This document shows positions 33,486 through 42,222 of a stretch of DNA of 64,000 bases, one piece after another; the stretch's first letter is position 1; every line of letters begins with the position of its first letter. Made by a program: the position numbers and the translations under genes. The DNA comes from Thalassobius sp049116315 (GTDB lineage Bacteria; Pseudomonadota; Alphaproteobacteria; Rhodobacterales; Rhodobacteraceae): assembly GCA_049116315.1 (NCBI GenBank), contig JAGDZD010000006.1, forward strand, positions 108,421 through 172,420, written 5' to 3'. Below the pieces are notes generated by a model, which searched no databases, had not been told where the DNA came from, and was given only the letters and a program-made list of their open reading frames with translations.

Positions 33486-33488
33486 ACG

Positions 33489-35033
33489 ATGATCAGACGA
33501 GAGATTTTGGCCGGACTTCTTGGCTTGGCAGCTTCACCTGTGTTGGGGCAAGCCAAAGCCGGTGAACCCGCAGCGCCTGACGAGCCGAACCTGCTTAAAC
33601 TCGGAGAGCCAACAGCGTTTGACCCCGAAATGGTTGTGCAAGAAGCGCGCAACCGCGCCGCCAAGCCTTTTCAGATGCGCCGCGCCGTGAACCAAGCGTG
33701 GTCTGACATCAGCTATGAAGATTACCAAAACATCTGGTTTGACACCCGCAACGCGCTTTGGACGGACGATCCCGAAGCAGAGCTGCGCTTGGATGTCTTT
33801 GCTCCGGGTTTGTACTTTCCGCACCCTATCCAGCTTGAGATCGTAGAGGATGGTCAAACCCGCCCGCTGCTGTTTGATCTTGAAACTTTTGATCGCACCG
33901 ACCAATTCCCCGACCTGCCCATCGATGACAGTCTTGGCTACTCTGGGTTCCGTCTGCGGGGCCAAATCGAAAAACCGGGCATTTATCAAGAGTTCAGCGT
34001 ATTCCAAGGGGCCAGCTATTTTCGCGCTATTGGCACCGGTGACATCTACGGCCTGTCTGCGCGCGGCTTGGCCATCGACACCGCAGAACCCACTGGGGAA
34101 GAGTTCCCAGATTTTGTCGCCTATTGGCTAGAGCGCCCCGAACCCGGCGCAACCAGCTATGTCGTTCATGCCCTTTTGGACAGCCCCAGCTGTAGCGGCG
34201 CCTACCGGTTTGTCCTCACGCCGGGCCAGCCCTTGAAGATGGACGTCAGCGCCACGGTGTTCCCCCGCGAAGAGATCAAGAACATCGGCCTCGCCCCGCT
34301 GACATCAATGTTCTATTTCGATGAAACCAATCGCGACCGCTTTTCTGATTTCCGCCCATCGGTGCATGATTCAGATGGGCTGTTGATCAACAATGGTGCC
34401 GGTGAAACCATTTGGCGGCCGCTGGCCAACCCGCGTCACCTGCAGATCAGCGCCTTTATCGACGAAAACCCCAAGGGGTTTGGCCTGATGCAGCGCCCTC
34501 GAAACCTTGGCAATTTTGCTGATCTGCATGCGCATTATCATCGCCGTCCCGGTCTGTGGGTTGAACCGCACGAAGGTTGGGGCAAAGGCGCTGTGACCTT
34601 GGTCGAGATCCCAACAGATCGCGAAATCTATGACAACATCGTCGCCTATTGGCGCCCCGAAACTCCGTGGCAAGCGGGTGAAGAGCATCACTTGACCTAT
34701 GGGCTGACGTGGGGGCCGCAAAGCAACTATGGTGCGGGTCTGCGTGTTTTGAACACCCGTATCGGTGCGGCGCATCACTCTGGCCTGATCATCGCGATTG
34801 ATTTCGAAGACGGAGACACCCTGCCCGACGACCTCGGCGAGATCGAACAGATCATCAACGCCAGCGGCGGCTCGGTCAAAGAAGGTGTCATCCAGCGCAA
34901 CCCGGAAACAGGTGGCATCCGTTTGGCGTTCCACTTTGAACCCGAAGACGCAGGCTTGGTCGAGTTTCGCGTGTTGCTGCGCTTGAACGAGCAAGCCTTG
35001 ACGGAAACTTGGCTGTATCGGTGGACTGCGTGA
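33489..35033 (+). CDS. opgG: Periplasmic glucan biosynthesis protein, OpgG/OpgD (MdoG) family
   Basis: A 514-residue protein with a twin-arginine-like signal (MIRREILAGLLGLAASPVLGQAKA), as in OpgD. The MdoG domain covers nearly all of the mature protein, with IWFDTRNALWTDDPEAELRLDVFAPG (about 79-104), RGLAIDTAEPTGEEFPDFVAYWLERP and the later YWRPETPWQAGEEHHLTYGLTWG (about 388-410). OpgG/OpgD work in the periplasm on the beta-glucan backbone made by OpgH. It sits between opgC and opgH, and its stop overlaps the GTG start of opgH. Whether it is functionally OpgG or OpgD cannot be told; the Tat-like signal favours OpgD. Confidence 0.88.
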   Translation: MIRREILAGLLGLAASPVLGQAKAGEPAAPDEPNLLKLGEPTAFDPEMVVQEARNRAAKPFQMRRAVNQAWSDISYEDYQNIWFDTRNALWTDDPEAELRLDVFAPGLYFPHPIQLEIVEDGQTRPLLFDLETFDRTDQFPDLPIDDSLGYSGFRLRGQIEKPGIYQEFSVFQGASYFRAIGTGDIYGLSARGLAIDTAEPTGEEFPDFVAYWLERPEPGATSYVVHALLDSPSCSGAYRFVLTPGQPLKMDVSATVFPREEIKNIGLAPLTSMFYFDETNRDRFSDFRPSVHDSDGLLINNGAGETIWRPLANPRHLQISAFIDENPKGFGLMQRPRNLGNFADLHAHYHRRPGLWVEPHEGWGKGAVTLVEIPTDREIYDNIVAYWRPETPWQAGEEHHLTYGLTWGPQSNYGAGLRVLNTRIGAAHHSGLIIAIDFEDGDTLPDDLGEIEQIINASGGSVKEGVIQRNPETGGIRLAFHFEPEDAGLVEFRVLLRLNEQALTETWLYRWTA

Positions 35034-36922
35034 AGCACCAATCTTTGCCCCCTTTTATGCCAGAACGCGCGCCATTGCCGATGACGCCGCAGGACTTCCG
35101 TGTGCGCCCGGCACCGGGCACTGCGCGGCTTCGCACGACACTGCGCGAAACGCTTTGGCGTTTGGGGGCATTTGCACCAGCTCTGGTGCTGACGCTGTAT
35201 TTGATCCGCGGCATTGCTGACCTGTTAGGATCAGGCGGAGTGTCCGGACTAGAAGGCGCTGTGATCGTTTTGGTGGGGATCACTTTTGTTTGGGTGTCAT
35301 TCTCTGTCAGCACGGCCACTTTGGGCCTGATCCGACACTTTGTGTACCCCATGCTGTTCCAGCGCTCCAAAGAGGGGGGCGATGCGATGAACATCGCGCT
35401 CTTGGTGCCCGTTTACAACGAAAGCACTTGGGATGTGTTTGGCAATGCACAGGCCATGCTCAAGGACCTATCGCGTCGCTCTGGGCGGGATCGCTATACC
35501 CTGTTTATCCTCAGTGACACCCGCGACGAAACCATCGCCTTGCAGGAAGAGCGCGCCTATGAAGCCCTGCGCGCCGCCAGCCCGGCTGAAACCAAGATCT
35601 ATTACCGACGCCGCGCCAACAACACAGACAAGAAGGTTGGCAACCTCGCCGACTGGATTTCCAATTGGGGTGCCGCCTACGAAGCGATGGTGGTTCTGGA
35701 CGCCGACAGCTTGATGAGTGGCGCGGCCATCCGCAATCTGGTGCGTGAATTGGCCAATGATCCCAAAGCGGGGCTGATCCAAAGCTACCCAGCGGTGATC
35801 GGGGCTGAAACCCTGTTTGGCCGCATGCAGCAGTTTTCCAACGCGGTCTATGGCTGGTTGCTGGCCGAAGGCGTTGCCGGCTGGTCCTCAAGCGAGGGCA
35901 ACTATTGGGGACACAATGCGATTATCCGCACCCGGGCCTTTGCCCAAAGCGCACAGCTGCCTTACCTCAGGGGGCGCCGCGGCCGTCAGAACTTGATCCT
36001 CAGTCACGATTTCGTCGAAGCGGGCCTGTTGCGTCGTGCCGGTTGGGCCGTGCGCTTTTCCCCTCGTGGCGGTGGCAGCTACGAAGAAGCGCCGCAAACT
36101 TTGATTGATTATGTGGTACGCGACCGACGCTGGTGTCAGGGCAATCTGCAACACCTGCGCCTGTTGGCCACCAGAGGCTTTCACCCCGTGTCTCGGTTTC
36201 ACCTGTTGCAGGGCGCGGTGGCCTTTTTGTTGTCGCCTGCATGGATGGCGCTGATCTGTATCTGGTCTTTGTTGATCTCAATGCCAGCTGAAAAGGTTGT
36301 CTATTTCTCGGAACCCAATCCACTGTATCCGATTTGGCAAGTGGGCGGAGAGATGAACGGGTTCATCTATTTGGCCTTTATCTACACAATGTTGTTGATC
36401 CCCAAGCTGGCCGGAACCCTTGCGCTGAGTCTGCGCGGACGCACCCGGGCCTTGAATGGCGGGGCGGTGTCGCTTGGGCTGGCCGCCCTGTTCGAGATCA
36501 TCCTGTCGATCCTTTATGCACCGATCATGATGGTGCAGCACACATTGGCTGTTGTTCTGGCCCTGCTGGGCAAATCAGGCAATTGGGCGCCACAATCGCG
36601 CCAAGGCACCAGCTACAGTTGGGGCGCCTGCCTCAAGTTTCACGCCATTGAAACCGGACTTGGGCTGGTGCTGACAATCGGAATATTCAACGGCACGGCC
36701 TCGCTTTGGTTGATCCCAATCGCCTTTAGCTTGCTGTTGTCGTCGCTCTTGTCAAAAATGAGCGCGATGAAGATCACCGCGCTGCGCATTCCCGCACTGC
36801 GGTTGGACACTCAGCTGACTTTGGCAGAACCACGGATCGTGACCTCGGCCAAGATCGAGCGCGAAACCATTCGCCGTCATCTGGAAAAAGCAACGGCAGC
36901 AAACTCTGTTGCTGCCGAATAA
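35030..36922 (+). CDS. opgH: Glucans biosynthesis glucosyltransferase, OpgH (MdoH) family
   Basis: A 630-residue membrane glycosyltransferase of family GT2. Two N-terminal helices (about 38-60 and 75-100) precede the catalytic domain with NIALLVPVYNE (about 117-127), VVLDADSLMSG (the metal-binding DxD, about 222-232), LSHDFVEAGLLRRAGW (about 323) and DRRWCQGNLQH (QxxRW-like, about 364-374). Further helices follow. It polymerises glucose from UDP-glucose and exports the glucan. I chose GTG 35030, which overlaps the opgG stop as GTGA; the later ATG 35057 has no ribosome binding site. The enzyme is shorter than the Escherichia coli form, which has a longer N-terminal region. Confidence 0.9.
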   Translation: MKHQSLPPFMPERAPLPMTPQDFRVRPAPGTARLRTTLRETLWRLGAFAPALVLTLYLIRGIADLLGSGGVSGLEGAVIVLVGITFVWVSFSVSTATLGLIRHFVYPMLFQRSKEGGDAMNIALLVPVYNESTWDVFGNAQAMLKDLSRRSGRDRYTLFILSDTRDETIALQEERAYEALRAASPAETKIYYRRRANNTDKKVGNLADWISNWGAAYEAMVVLDADSLMSGAAIRNLVRELANDPKAGLIQSYPAVIGAETLFGRMQQFSNAVYGWLLAEGVAGWSSSEGNYWGHNAIIRTRAFAQSAQLPYLRGRRGRQNLILSHDFVEAGLLRRAGWAVRFSPRGGGSYEEAPQTLIDYVVRDRRWCQGNLQHLRLLATRGFHPVSRFHLLQGAVAFLLSPAWMALICIWSLLISMPAEKVVYFSEPNPLYPIWQVGGEMNGFIYLAFIYTMLLIPKLAGTLALSLRGRTRALNGGAVSLGLAALFEIILSILYAPIMMVQHTLAVVLALLGKSGNWAPQSRQGTSYSWGACLKFHAIETGLGLVLTIGIFNGTASLWLIPIAFSLLLSSLLSKMSAMKITALRIPALRLDTQLTLAEPRIVTSAKIERETIRRHLEKATAANSVAAE

Positions 36923-36949
36923 AACCTGTGTCGATCTGCGGCCTAGGCG

Positions 36950-37804
36950 TCAGAGCGCTTCGTACCAATCCAACATCATAGGGGCCCAAGCCTGCGGCAC
37001 GATATGGCCCCGTGGATGTAGCGCAAATTCCAATGCGGATCCCGGTGCACAGCGATCCCATGCCCGGTGCCAAAAGGCCCCTTCTGTCACAAAGCGATCC
37101 GCCTTCATATTCACACAGTCGTTCGTCTCGCGCCAAATGGTCATGGCGTGAAACACATCCCCCTGCGCCACCGTTTCTCCGGTGAGTTGGTTGTTGCGCA
37201 AGATCCGCCCTTCAAGTGGGACGGTCCCATCTGTCCACCCGTGGGTGTGCAACAGCCGCACCGGACCGGCGCACCCTTCGGGATGTTCGCGCCAAAAACT
37301 GCCACCCAACGGCGCATAGGCGCTAAAGGCATCAGGCTCCTGACAGGCCAAATAGCTGGTCATCGACCCGCCAATCGAAAAGCCACTCAGGACAATACGA
37401 TCTGGGTCCACATTATGTTCAGCAATTGCTTGGTCCCGCACCGAGGTCAGGAACGCAATCTCGTCGCGGCGCGGCTCCCAATCGGGATGAAAGGACCAAG
37501 AGCCGCCATTGCGCCCCTCAGGCTTGAGGCCCGATGGCGCAATCAACGCATAGCCCCGATCAAGGATCGAACGCGTCAAACTTTTGTTGTTGAAAACCCC
37601 TTTGCCGCTGCCGCCAAAACCATGGACAAAGACCACAGCCGGGATCGGCCCCTCAACGCCCTCGGGCAGGGCAATGTTGTATTGCCCCAACGCGACCTCA
37701 CAGTCGGTTGTCTGGCTGCAAGCCTCAGCAGTCGAGGCCAAGCCCATCGTCAAAACGACCGCCGAAACGGTCGATAAGGTGGTTACGTTTTGCACGCGTG
37801 TCAT
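36950..37804 (-). CDS. Secreted alpha/beta-hydrolase, PHB depolymerase/LpqC-like esterase
   Basis: A 284-residue hydrolase with a signal peptide (TVSAVVLTMGLASTAEA, cut near residue 27). The oxyanion region is VFVHGFGGSGKG (about 59), the nucleophile Ser lies in LSGFSIGGS (about 148), and the acid and base are probably in THGWTDGTVP (about 191) and HPRGHIVP (about 266). Relatives are feruloyl esterases and polyhydroxybutyrate depolymerases. ATG 37804 is chosen because the signal peptide begins there. It is the last of three minus-strand genes for exported proteins (YHS, rhodanese, esterase). Confidence 0.82.
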   Translation of the reverse strand: MTRVQNVTTLSTVSAVVLTMGLASTAEACSQTTDCEVALGQYNIALPEGVEGPIPAVVFVHGFGGSGKGVFNNKSLTRSILDRGYALIAPSGLKPEGRNGGSWSFHPDWEPRRDEIAFLTSVRDQAIAEHNVDPDRIVLSGFSIGGSMTSYLACQEPDAFSAYAPLGGSFWREHPEGCAGPVRLLHTHGWTDGTVPLEGRILRNNQLTGETVAQGDVFHAMTIWRETNDCVNMKADRFVTEGAFWHRAWDRCAPGSALEFALHPRGHIVPQAWAPMMLDWYEAL

Positions 37805-37829
37805 GTGAAAAATCCTGATCGAAGAAACG

Positions 37830-38297
37830 TTAACTTTCATTCGGATAAGGTAGGACGGGTAAGCCACGATCAAGCCATCCAGGCCCAGCTCGCGAACCTG
37901 TCATCCCTTCGGGAATATCAATCACGCCAATGACACCTGCTTGGGTCAACAATCGCGTCATGCGCGCCGAACGCACCCCTGCGGCACAGATCACCGCAAC
38001 GGGGCGATTGGGCGCATCCGCTATCGCATGTTTGACTGCCACGACAAAATCATCGCGGCGCAAATCAATCAGATCTGCACCGGGCGCAACGCCGGTGCGG
38101 GTCCACTCATCAGGGCGACGCACGTCAATCAGCGTCAACTTTTGGGCCTGCAACAGCGCGTGCGCTTGTGCAGGCGTGACGGTTTGCGCGTCCCCATTGT
38201 CGCGGCTTGGCAGGGCCACATAGAGCCCTGCCGAAACCACGCCTAGACCGGCAACCGCCAAAAAGCTGCGCCGTGAAAGTGTCGCTTTACTGACCAA
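37830..38297 (-). CDS. Rhodanese-like protein with a Tat-type signal
   Basis: A protein of about 155 residues. SRRSFLAVAGLGVVSAGLYVAL is a twin-arginine signal or anchor; the rhodanese domain follows with LIDVRRPDEW (about 61) and the active-site loop CAAGVRS (about 111-117), whose Cys carries persulfide. The start is uncertain: TTG 38297 gives a normal-length Tat signal and overlaps the YHS gene by 11 bases, while ATG 38360 would add 21 residues inside that gene. It lies between the YHS and esterase genes and could act in periplasmic sulfur transfer. Catalytic activity is predicted from the loop only. Confidence 0.78.
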   Translation of the reverse strand: MVSKATLSRRSFLAVAGLGVVSAGLYVALPSRDNGDAQTVTPAQAHALLQAQKLTLIDVRRPDEWTRTGVAPGADLIDLRRDDFVVAVKHAIADAPNRPVAVICAAGVRSARMTRLLTQAGVIGVIDIPEGMTGSRAGPGWLDRGLPVLPYPNES

Positions 38298-38802
38298 CTG
38301 GAGCCGTCGATGTGAACTTAGGAATTGTGTTGGTCGATGCTGGTTTGACCTCGATGTCACCCCAGTTGGTATTGGCCAATGTCAGGTTACCGGGGATGTC
38401 TTCTTCCCAGAAACCAACCACGGTTTTGGTGATGTTCAGATAGAGTTTACCATCCACGATCCGCCACAGATTGGGGTTGCCCGGCACTTTGCCGCCTTTG
38501 GAAACACCATAAGCACAATGCCCGTCATATTGCGGGGCAAAGGCCGCTGGGTCGGCCAAAAAGCGGTCGCGATTTTCTTCGGTGGCAAAGGCAAAAGTGG
38601 CATCGTTATATTGCGCTGTGATCGAGCGCAGACCCAAAGCCGCGGATGGCTGAGTTTGGCCCACAGGGGATTGTTCCAGCCCAAAATACGACACAACATC
38701 ATATCCCGAGGCCGCAAATCCGGTCTCATCCAAGTATTGTTCGCCCGCAAATGCGGCGCCTGCCAATGTCGAAAAGGCCAACGCGAGAAGTGTCTTTTTC
38801 AT
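38287..38802 (-). CDS. Exported YHS domain-containing protein
   Basis: A 171-residue protein with a signal peptide (MKKTLLALAFSTLAGAAFAG, cut near residue 20). The YHS-like core is ALGLRSITAQYNDATFAFATEENRDRFLADPAAFAPQYDGHCAYGVSKGG (about 56-105), with the FLADP and YDGHCAYG motifs common to exported YHS proteins of alphaproteobacteria. YHS domains often bind metals such as copper. It is the first gene of the YHS-rhodanese-esterase group, and the rhodanese gene begins inside its end. The function is unknown; a metal or sulfur role would fit the neighbour. Confidence 0.82.
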   Translation of the reverse strand: MKKTLLALAFSTLAGAAFAGEQYLDETGFAASGYDVVSYFGLEQSPVGQTQPSAALGLRSITAQYNDATFAFATEENRDRFLADPAAFAPQYDGHCAYGVSKGGKVPGNPNLWRIVDGKLYLNITKTVVGFWEEDIPGNLTLANTNWGDIEVKPASTNTIPKFTSTAPVGQ

Positions 38803-39129
38803 GACTGATTCCTTAGTGTGTTGAGTGCTCTTGGCTCAGATACTAACCATTGCGTCTCAGAAAGTACCCCAGCCTCGCAACCTCGTGAGCCGCCGCTAGC
38901 TGACGTGAAGCCGCTGTAGCAAATGCCCCCATTTTTGTGACACAAGCCCCGACGCGGGGCGATTTGTGGCGCTGAAATGGTACCATCGCGCCGCCAAATC
39001 GCCCCGGATCTGTAACATTCCACAGCCCACCTGATGCGAGGACTTGGCTCTAAGTTGGGGTCAGTCTCGGGCTGGGGCAGCGATATCGCAGCCCTTGTTA
39101 TTTTTGCGGCGATGGTCCAATCAATTCCA
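38803..39129. other. 327-base divergent intergenic region between YHS gene and dctB
   Basis: No gene is evident. The right half holds the nested hairpin at 38946-39006 listed separately. The left half carries no symmetric site I would defend. In-frame starts for dctB at 39034 and 39112 lie in the right part but lack ribosome binding sites and membrane-segment logic. Confidence 0.5.
38946..39006 (+). promoter_or_regulatory. Nested, mutually exclusive hairpins upstream of dctB
   Basis: A 12-base-pair perfect stem CGGGGCGATTTG (38955-38966) with CAAATCGCCCCG (38995-39006) encloses GGCGC/GCGCC (38968-38972, 38988-38992) and the palindrome ATGGTACCAT (38977-38986). The first arm can instead pair with GCCCCG (38946-38951) to form a smaller hairpin with CGGGGC (38955-38960). 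Two folds competing for one arm is the layout of an attenuator or switch, though a small palindromic repeat element would look similar. Confidence 0.5.
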
Positions 39130-40860
39130 ATGCGCCGACTGCAACTCTTCCTTTCTATGCTTGCGACCAGCTTTGTCGCCTTGGCAGTTTTCTATCTGTC
39201 CTATGGCTATTTTGAATCCGAAGAGTATGACAAAGCGCAGGGTCGCCTGTCGCTTTATCGCGGAACGGTGTTGGCTGAACTCGAACGCTATTCCCATCTG
39301 ACCTATGTTTTAGCCCGCGATCCCTTTGTTTTGGACACGGCCCAAGGGGCAGACACCGGAACACTGAACACCCGGCTCGAAGGTTTTGCAGATCAGGCTG
39401 GACTTGACGCCATCTACCTTATGACGCCAGACGGGTTGACGATCGCCGCCTCCAACCACCGTTTGGGATCTAGCTTTGTTGGGCAGAACTACTCGTTTCG
39501 CCCCTATTTCCAAGAGGCCCTTGCCGGGCATCAGGCCAGATTTTACGCCATCGGCGCCACAACCGGTTCACCGGGATATTTCATCGCCGACCCCGTGCGC
39601 GACACCCAGGGCCAAATCCTTGGTGTGATCGCCATGAAGATCAACATTGTCGAGCTGGAAAACAGCTGGCGCCAATCTGGCGAATTGGTCCTTTTGGCCA
39701 ATGCTGACAGCGTTGTTTTACTGTCCTCTGAACAGGGTTGGCGGTATCACTTGCTGCGCAGCTTATCCGCGCCGCAACGCGCCGCCATCCAAAAGTCGCG
39801 CCAATTCAGTGGCCAGCCGCTTGAACCGCTGGATTGGACCCCGATCAGCGAACACAGAGCCCGGATTTCTGGCTCGGAGTTCATGCACCTGACCTCAGAC
39901 CAACTGCCTCACGGGTGGGAACTGCACTATTTTGCCGCGGATGACCGCGTGGTGGCGCGTAGTTGGTTGGTGACAGCCTCGATGGTGTTGGTTGCGGGCT
40001 TTGCGCTGATCCTGTTTCAAGTTCAACGCGCGCGCCGCATGGGCGTCGCACTTAAACGGTCCGAATTTGAAGAGGCACAGCTGCGCAGCGCCAACGAGCG
40101 TTTGGCCATTGAAATCGCCGAACGCCGCACCACCGAACATCAACTTAAGCGCACCCAAGAAGATCTGGAACGCGCCAGTCGTTTGGCCGCTCTGGGGCAA
40201 CTTGCAGCCTCGGTCACACATGAGTTGGGCCAACCCATTGCCGCGATGAAGAACCACCTTGCCGCCGCTGAAATCACCGGGAAATCCACAGGCTCTTTCA
40301 CCCGCCACGTCAGCGCCTTGGTGGACCGGATGGAAGGCATCACCCGCCAGCTGAAATTCTTTGCTCGGTCTGAGACACAGGATTTTCAGGATTTTGATCT
40401 GTCCGATGCGGTGCGCACATCGGTCACTTTGGTTGAACCCAATGTGGCCGCAACGGGCGCACAGATCGACATTGACCTACCGCAGGCCCCAAGTTTGATC
40501 CGTGGCAGCCGGCTGCGCATTGAACAGGTGGTCACCAACCTGCTGCGCAATGCGATCGATGCCGCCGAAGATACCGATTTGCCCAAGATCCACATCCAAA
40601 TTCAAAGCACACCAAGCGAGACGCTGCTTGAGATCACGGACAATGGGCACGGGCTGGGCCAAGCGACTTTGGCCGAGTTACAGGAACCGTTTGTGACCAC
40701 CCGCGAAAGCGGCCGCGGGATGGGGCTTGGCTTGGCGATTTCGACCAGTATCATCAATGATCACGGCGGACGCATGACCGCACAGAACACCCCCGACGGC
40801 GGCGCAGTTTTCCGCGTTAGCTTTCCAATGCCAGACACTGAACAAGGCCCCACTGCATGA
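39130..40860 (+). CDS. dctB: Sensor histidine kinase, DctB family
   Basis: A 576-residue membrane kinase. Helices at about 4-23 and 278-298 enclose a periplasmic double-PAS/Cache sensor (for example GLDAIYLMTPDGLTIAASNHRLGSSFVGQNYSFRPYFQEAL). A coiled coil (about 305-350) leads to the HisKA domain with the phosphorylated His in TVTHELGQP-like SVTHELGQPIAAMKNH (about 365). ATPase boxes are NLLRNAIDAAED (about 471), ITDNGHGLG and GRGMGLGLAIS. DctB senses dicarboxylates, often with help from the transporter, and phosphorylates DctD, whose gene overlaps by four bases. The start is a choice: 39130 begins just before the first helix; 39112 is possible. Confidence 0.88.
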   Translation: MRRLQLFLSMLATSFVALAVFYLSYGYFESEEYDKAQGRLSLYRGTVLAELERYSHLTYVLARDPFVLDTAQGADTGTLNTRLEGFADQAGLDAIYLMTPDGLTIAASNHRLGSSFVGQNYSFRPYFQEALAGHQARFYAIGATTGSPGYFIADPVRDTQGQILGVIAMKINIVELENSWRQSGELVLLANADSVVLLSSEQGWRYHLLRSLSAPQRAAIQKSRQFSGQPLEPLDWTPISEHRARISGSEFMHLTSDQLPHGWELHYFAADDRVVARSWLVTASMVLVAGFALILFQVQRARRMGVALKRSEFEEAQLRSANERLAIEIAERRTTEHQLKRTQEDLERASRLAALGQLAASVTHELGQPIAAMKNHLAAAEITGKSTGSFTRHVSALVDRMEGITRQLKFFARSETQDFQDFDLSDAVRTSVTLVEPNVAATGAQIDIDLPQAPSLIRGSRLRIEQVVTNLLRNAIDAAEDTDLPKIHIQIQSTPSETLLEITDNGHGLGQATLAELQEPFVTTRESGRGMGLGLAISTSIINDHGGRMTAQNTPDGGAVFRVSFPMPDTEQGPTA

Positions 40861-42197
40861 CCGACGCTCAGCCCTTCCATGTCCTGATTGTTGACGATGA
40901 CAAAGCCATGCGCCAATCGCTGATCGAATTGATGGATGCGACGGGCTGGCGGGTTGATGCCGTGTCCCGCGCCACCAAAGTGGATGAAAGTCTGGCCAAT
41001 TTCCGCCCGGACGTGATTTTGTCGGATGTCCGGATGCCGGGCATGACCGGCCTTGAGTTGCTTGAAAGCTTGGATCTAAACGACGCCCCGCCTGTGGTGT
41101 TGATCTCGGCGCATGGCGATATCCCCATGGCGGTGGAGGCCCTGCAAAACGGTGCCTACAGTTTTCTTGAAAAACCCTATGAACCCCGTCGATTGCTGCG
41201 TGTTTTACGCCATGCGGCAGAACAAGACCGGATGAAGCAAGACAACGCCCGCCTGCGGTCGAGGTTGTTCAAACTGTCTGGTCTTGACCGCGTGCTCCTT
41301 GGGCAAACATCCGATATCATTGCGCTAAAGCGGGACATTCTGGATCTTGCAGACGCCGACATTCCTGTCTTAATCCAAGGGGAAACGGGCACCGGCAAAG
41401 AGTTGGTGGCAAGGGCGCTGCATGACCTCAGTGGACACGCGGATCGACCCTTTCTGGCGCTGAACTGTGCTGCCATTTCTCCGGACACGTTTGAACAGGA
41501 AATGTTTGGCACCAGCGGGCACTCAGAGGGTCGTTTGGTCCAAGCCTCTGGCGGAACCCTATTTTTGGATGAGATTTGCCTGTGTCCGATGATCGTTCAG
41601 GCCAAGTTGCTGCGCGTCATCGAAGACAAACAGGTCTTTCCTTTAGGAGCGGATCAGCCGGTACCGGTCGACTTCCGGGTTGTCTCGGCCACCAATGAAA
41701 ACGTGCAAACCGCAGTGCAGGACAATCGTTTACGCCAAGATCTCTTGTTCCGTTTGGACACGATGGTTTTGAACGTACCCGCCCTGCGCCAGCGGCGCGA
41801 TGATCTGACCCTGTTGATCACCCATTTCTTGGCCGATTACGCACGGGTCTATGAAATTGAAACGCCCGAGTTGAACCAAGTGGATCTGGCGGCGCTGCTG
41901 GCCCACGACTGGCCCGGCAACGTACGAGAGCTGCGCAACGTCGCCGAGCGCCGCGTTTTGGCAGCGCGACGCGAAAACGGTTCGATGATCGAAGCCATTC
42001 GCGCCAATCAGCAGCTCGAAGATGTGCCCAATACGTTGCGCGAGGCGGTTGCCGCCTTTGAACGTGAATTGATCAGCAAGGCCATTCAAACTCACCAAGG
42101 ACGCATGGATGACGCCGCCGAGGCGCTGGGAATTGGGCGCCGCACCTTGAACGAAAAGATCGTGAAACTGCATCTCAACAAAGACGCGTTGTTGTAA
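40857..42197 (+). CDS. dctD: DctD-like response regulator lacking the GAFTGA sigma-54 contact loop
   Basis: A 446-residue NtrC-type regulator. The receiver has Asp57 in ILSDVRMPG. The AAA+ domain has Walker A GETGTGKE (about 175), Walker B GGTLFLDEI (about 232) and arginine-finger region RQDLLFRLD (about 296). The C-terminal HTH is DDAAEALGIGRRTLNEKI. Where family members read ELFG-HEKGAFTGA-...-GRFE, this one reads EMFGTSGHSEGRLVQ: about eight residues including GAFTGA are missing. GAFTGA touches sigma-54, so this protein probably activates a sigma-70-type promoter, as known for Rhodobacter NtrC and HupR. It overlaps dctB and precedes the TRAP genes it should control. Confidence 0.88.
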   Translation: MTDAQPFHVLIVDDDKAMRQSLIELMDATGWRVDAVSRATKVDESLANFRPDVILSDVRMPGMTGLELLESLDLNDAPPVVLISAHGDIPMAVEALQNGAYSFLEKPYEPRRLLRVLRHAAEQDRMKQDNARLRSRLFKLSGLDRVLLGQTSDIIALKRDILDLADADIPVLIQGETGTGKELVARALHDLSGHADRPFLALNCAAISPDTFEQEMFGTSGHSEGRLVQASGGTLFLDEICLCPMIVQAKLLRVIEDKQVFPLGADQPVPVDFRVVSATNENVQTAVQDNRLRQDLLFRLDTMVLNVPALRQRRDDLTLLITHFLADYARVYEIETPELNQVDLAALLAHDWPGNVRELRNVAERRVLAARRENGSMIEAIRANQQLEDVPNTLREAVAAFERELISKAIQTHQGRMDDAAEALGIGRRTLNEKIVKLHLNKDALL

Positions 42198-42206
42198 ATA
42201 TTTGCC

Positions 42207-42222
42207 CTGCGGAATTCCGCAG
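42207..42222. promoter_or_regulatory. Perfect palindrome upstream of dctP, candidate DctD site
   Basis: CTGCGGAATTCCGCAG is an exact 16-base palindrome, 10 bases after the dctD stop and about 100 bases before dctP. No good sigma-54 -24/-12 element follows (the nearest match, around TTGCACG at 42269-42275, lacks the GC at -12), which agrees with a DctD that lacks GAFTGA. Confidence 0.5.
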
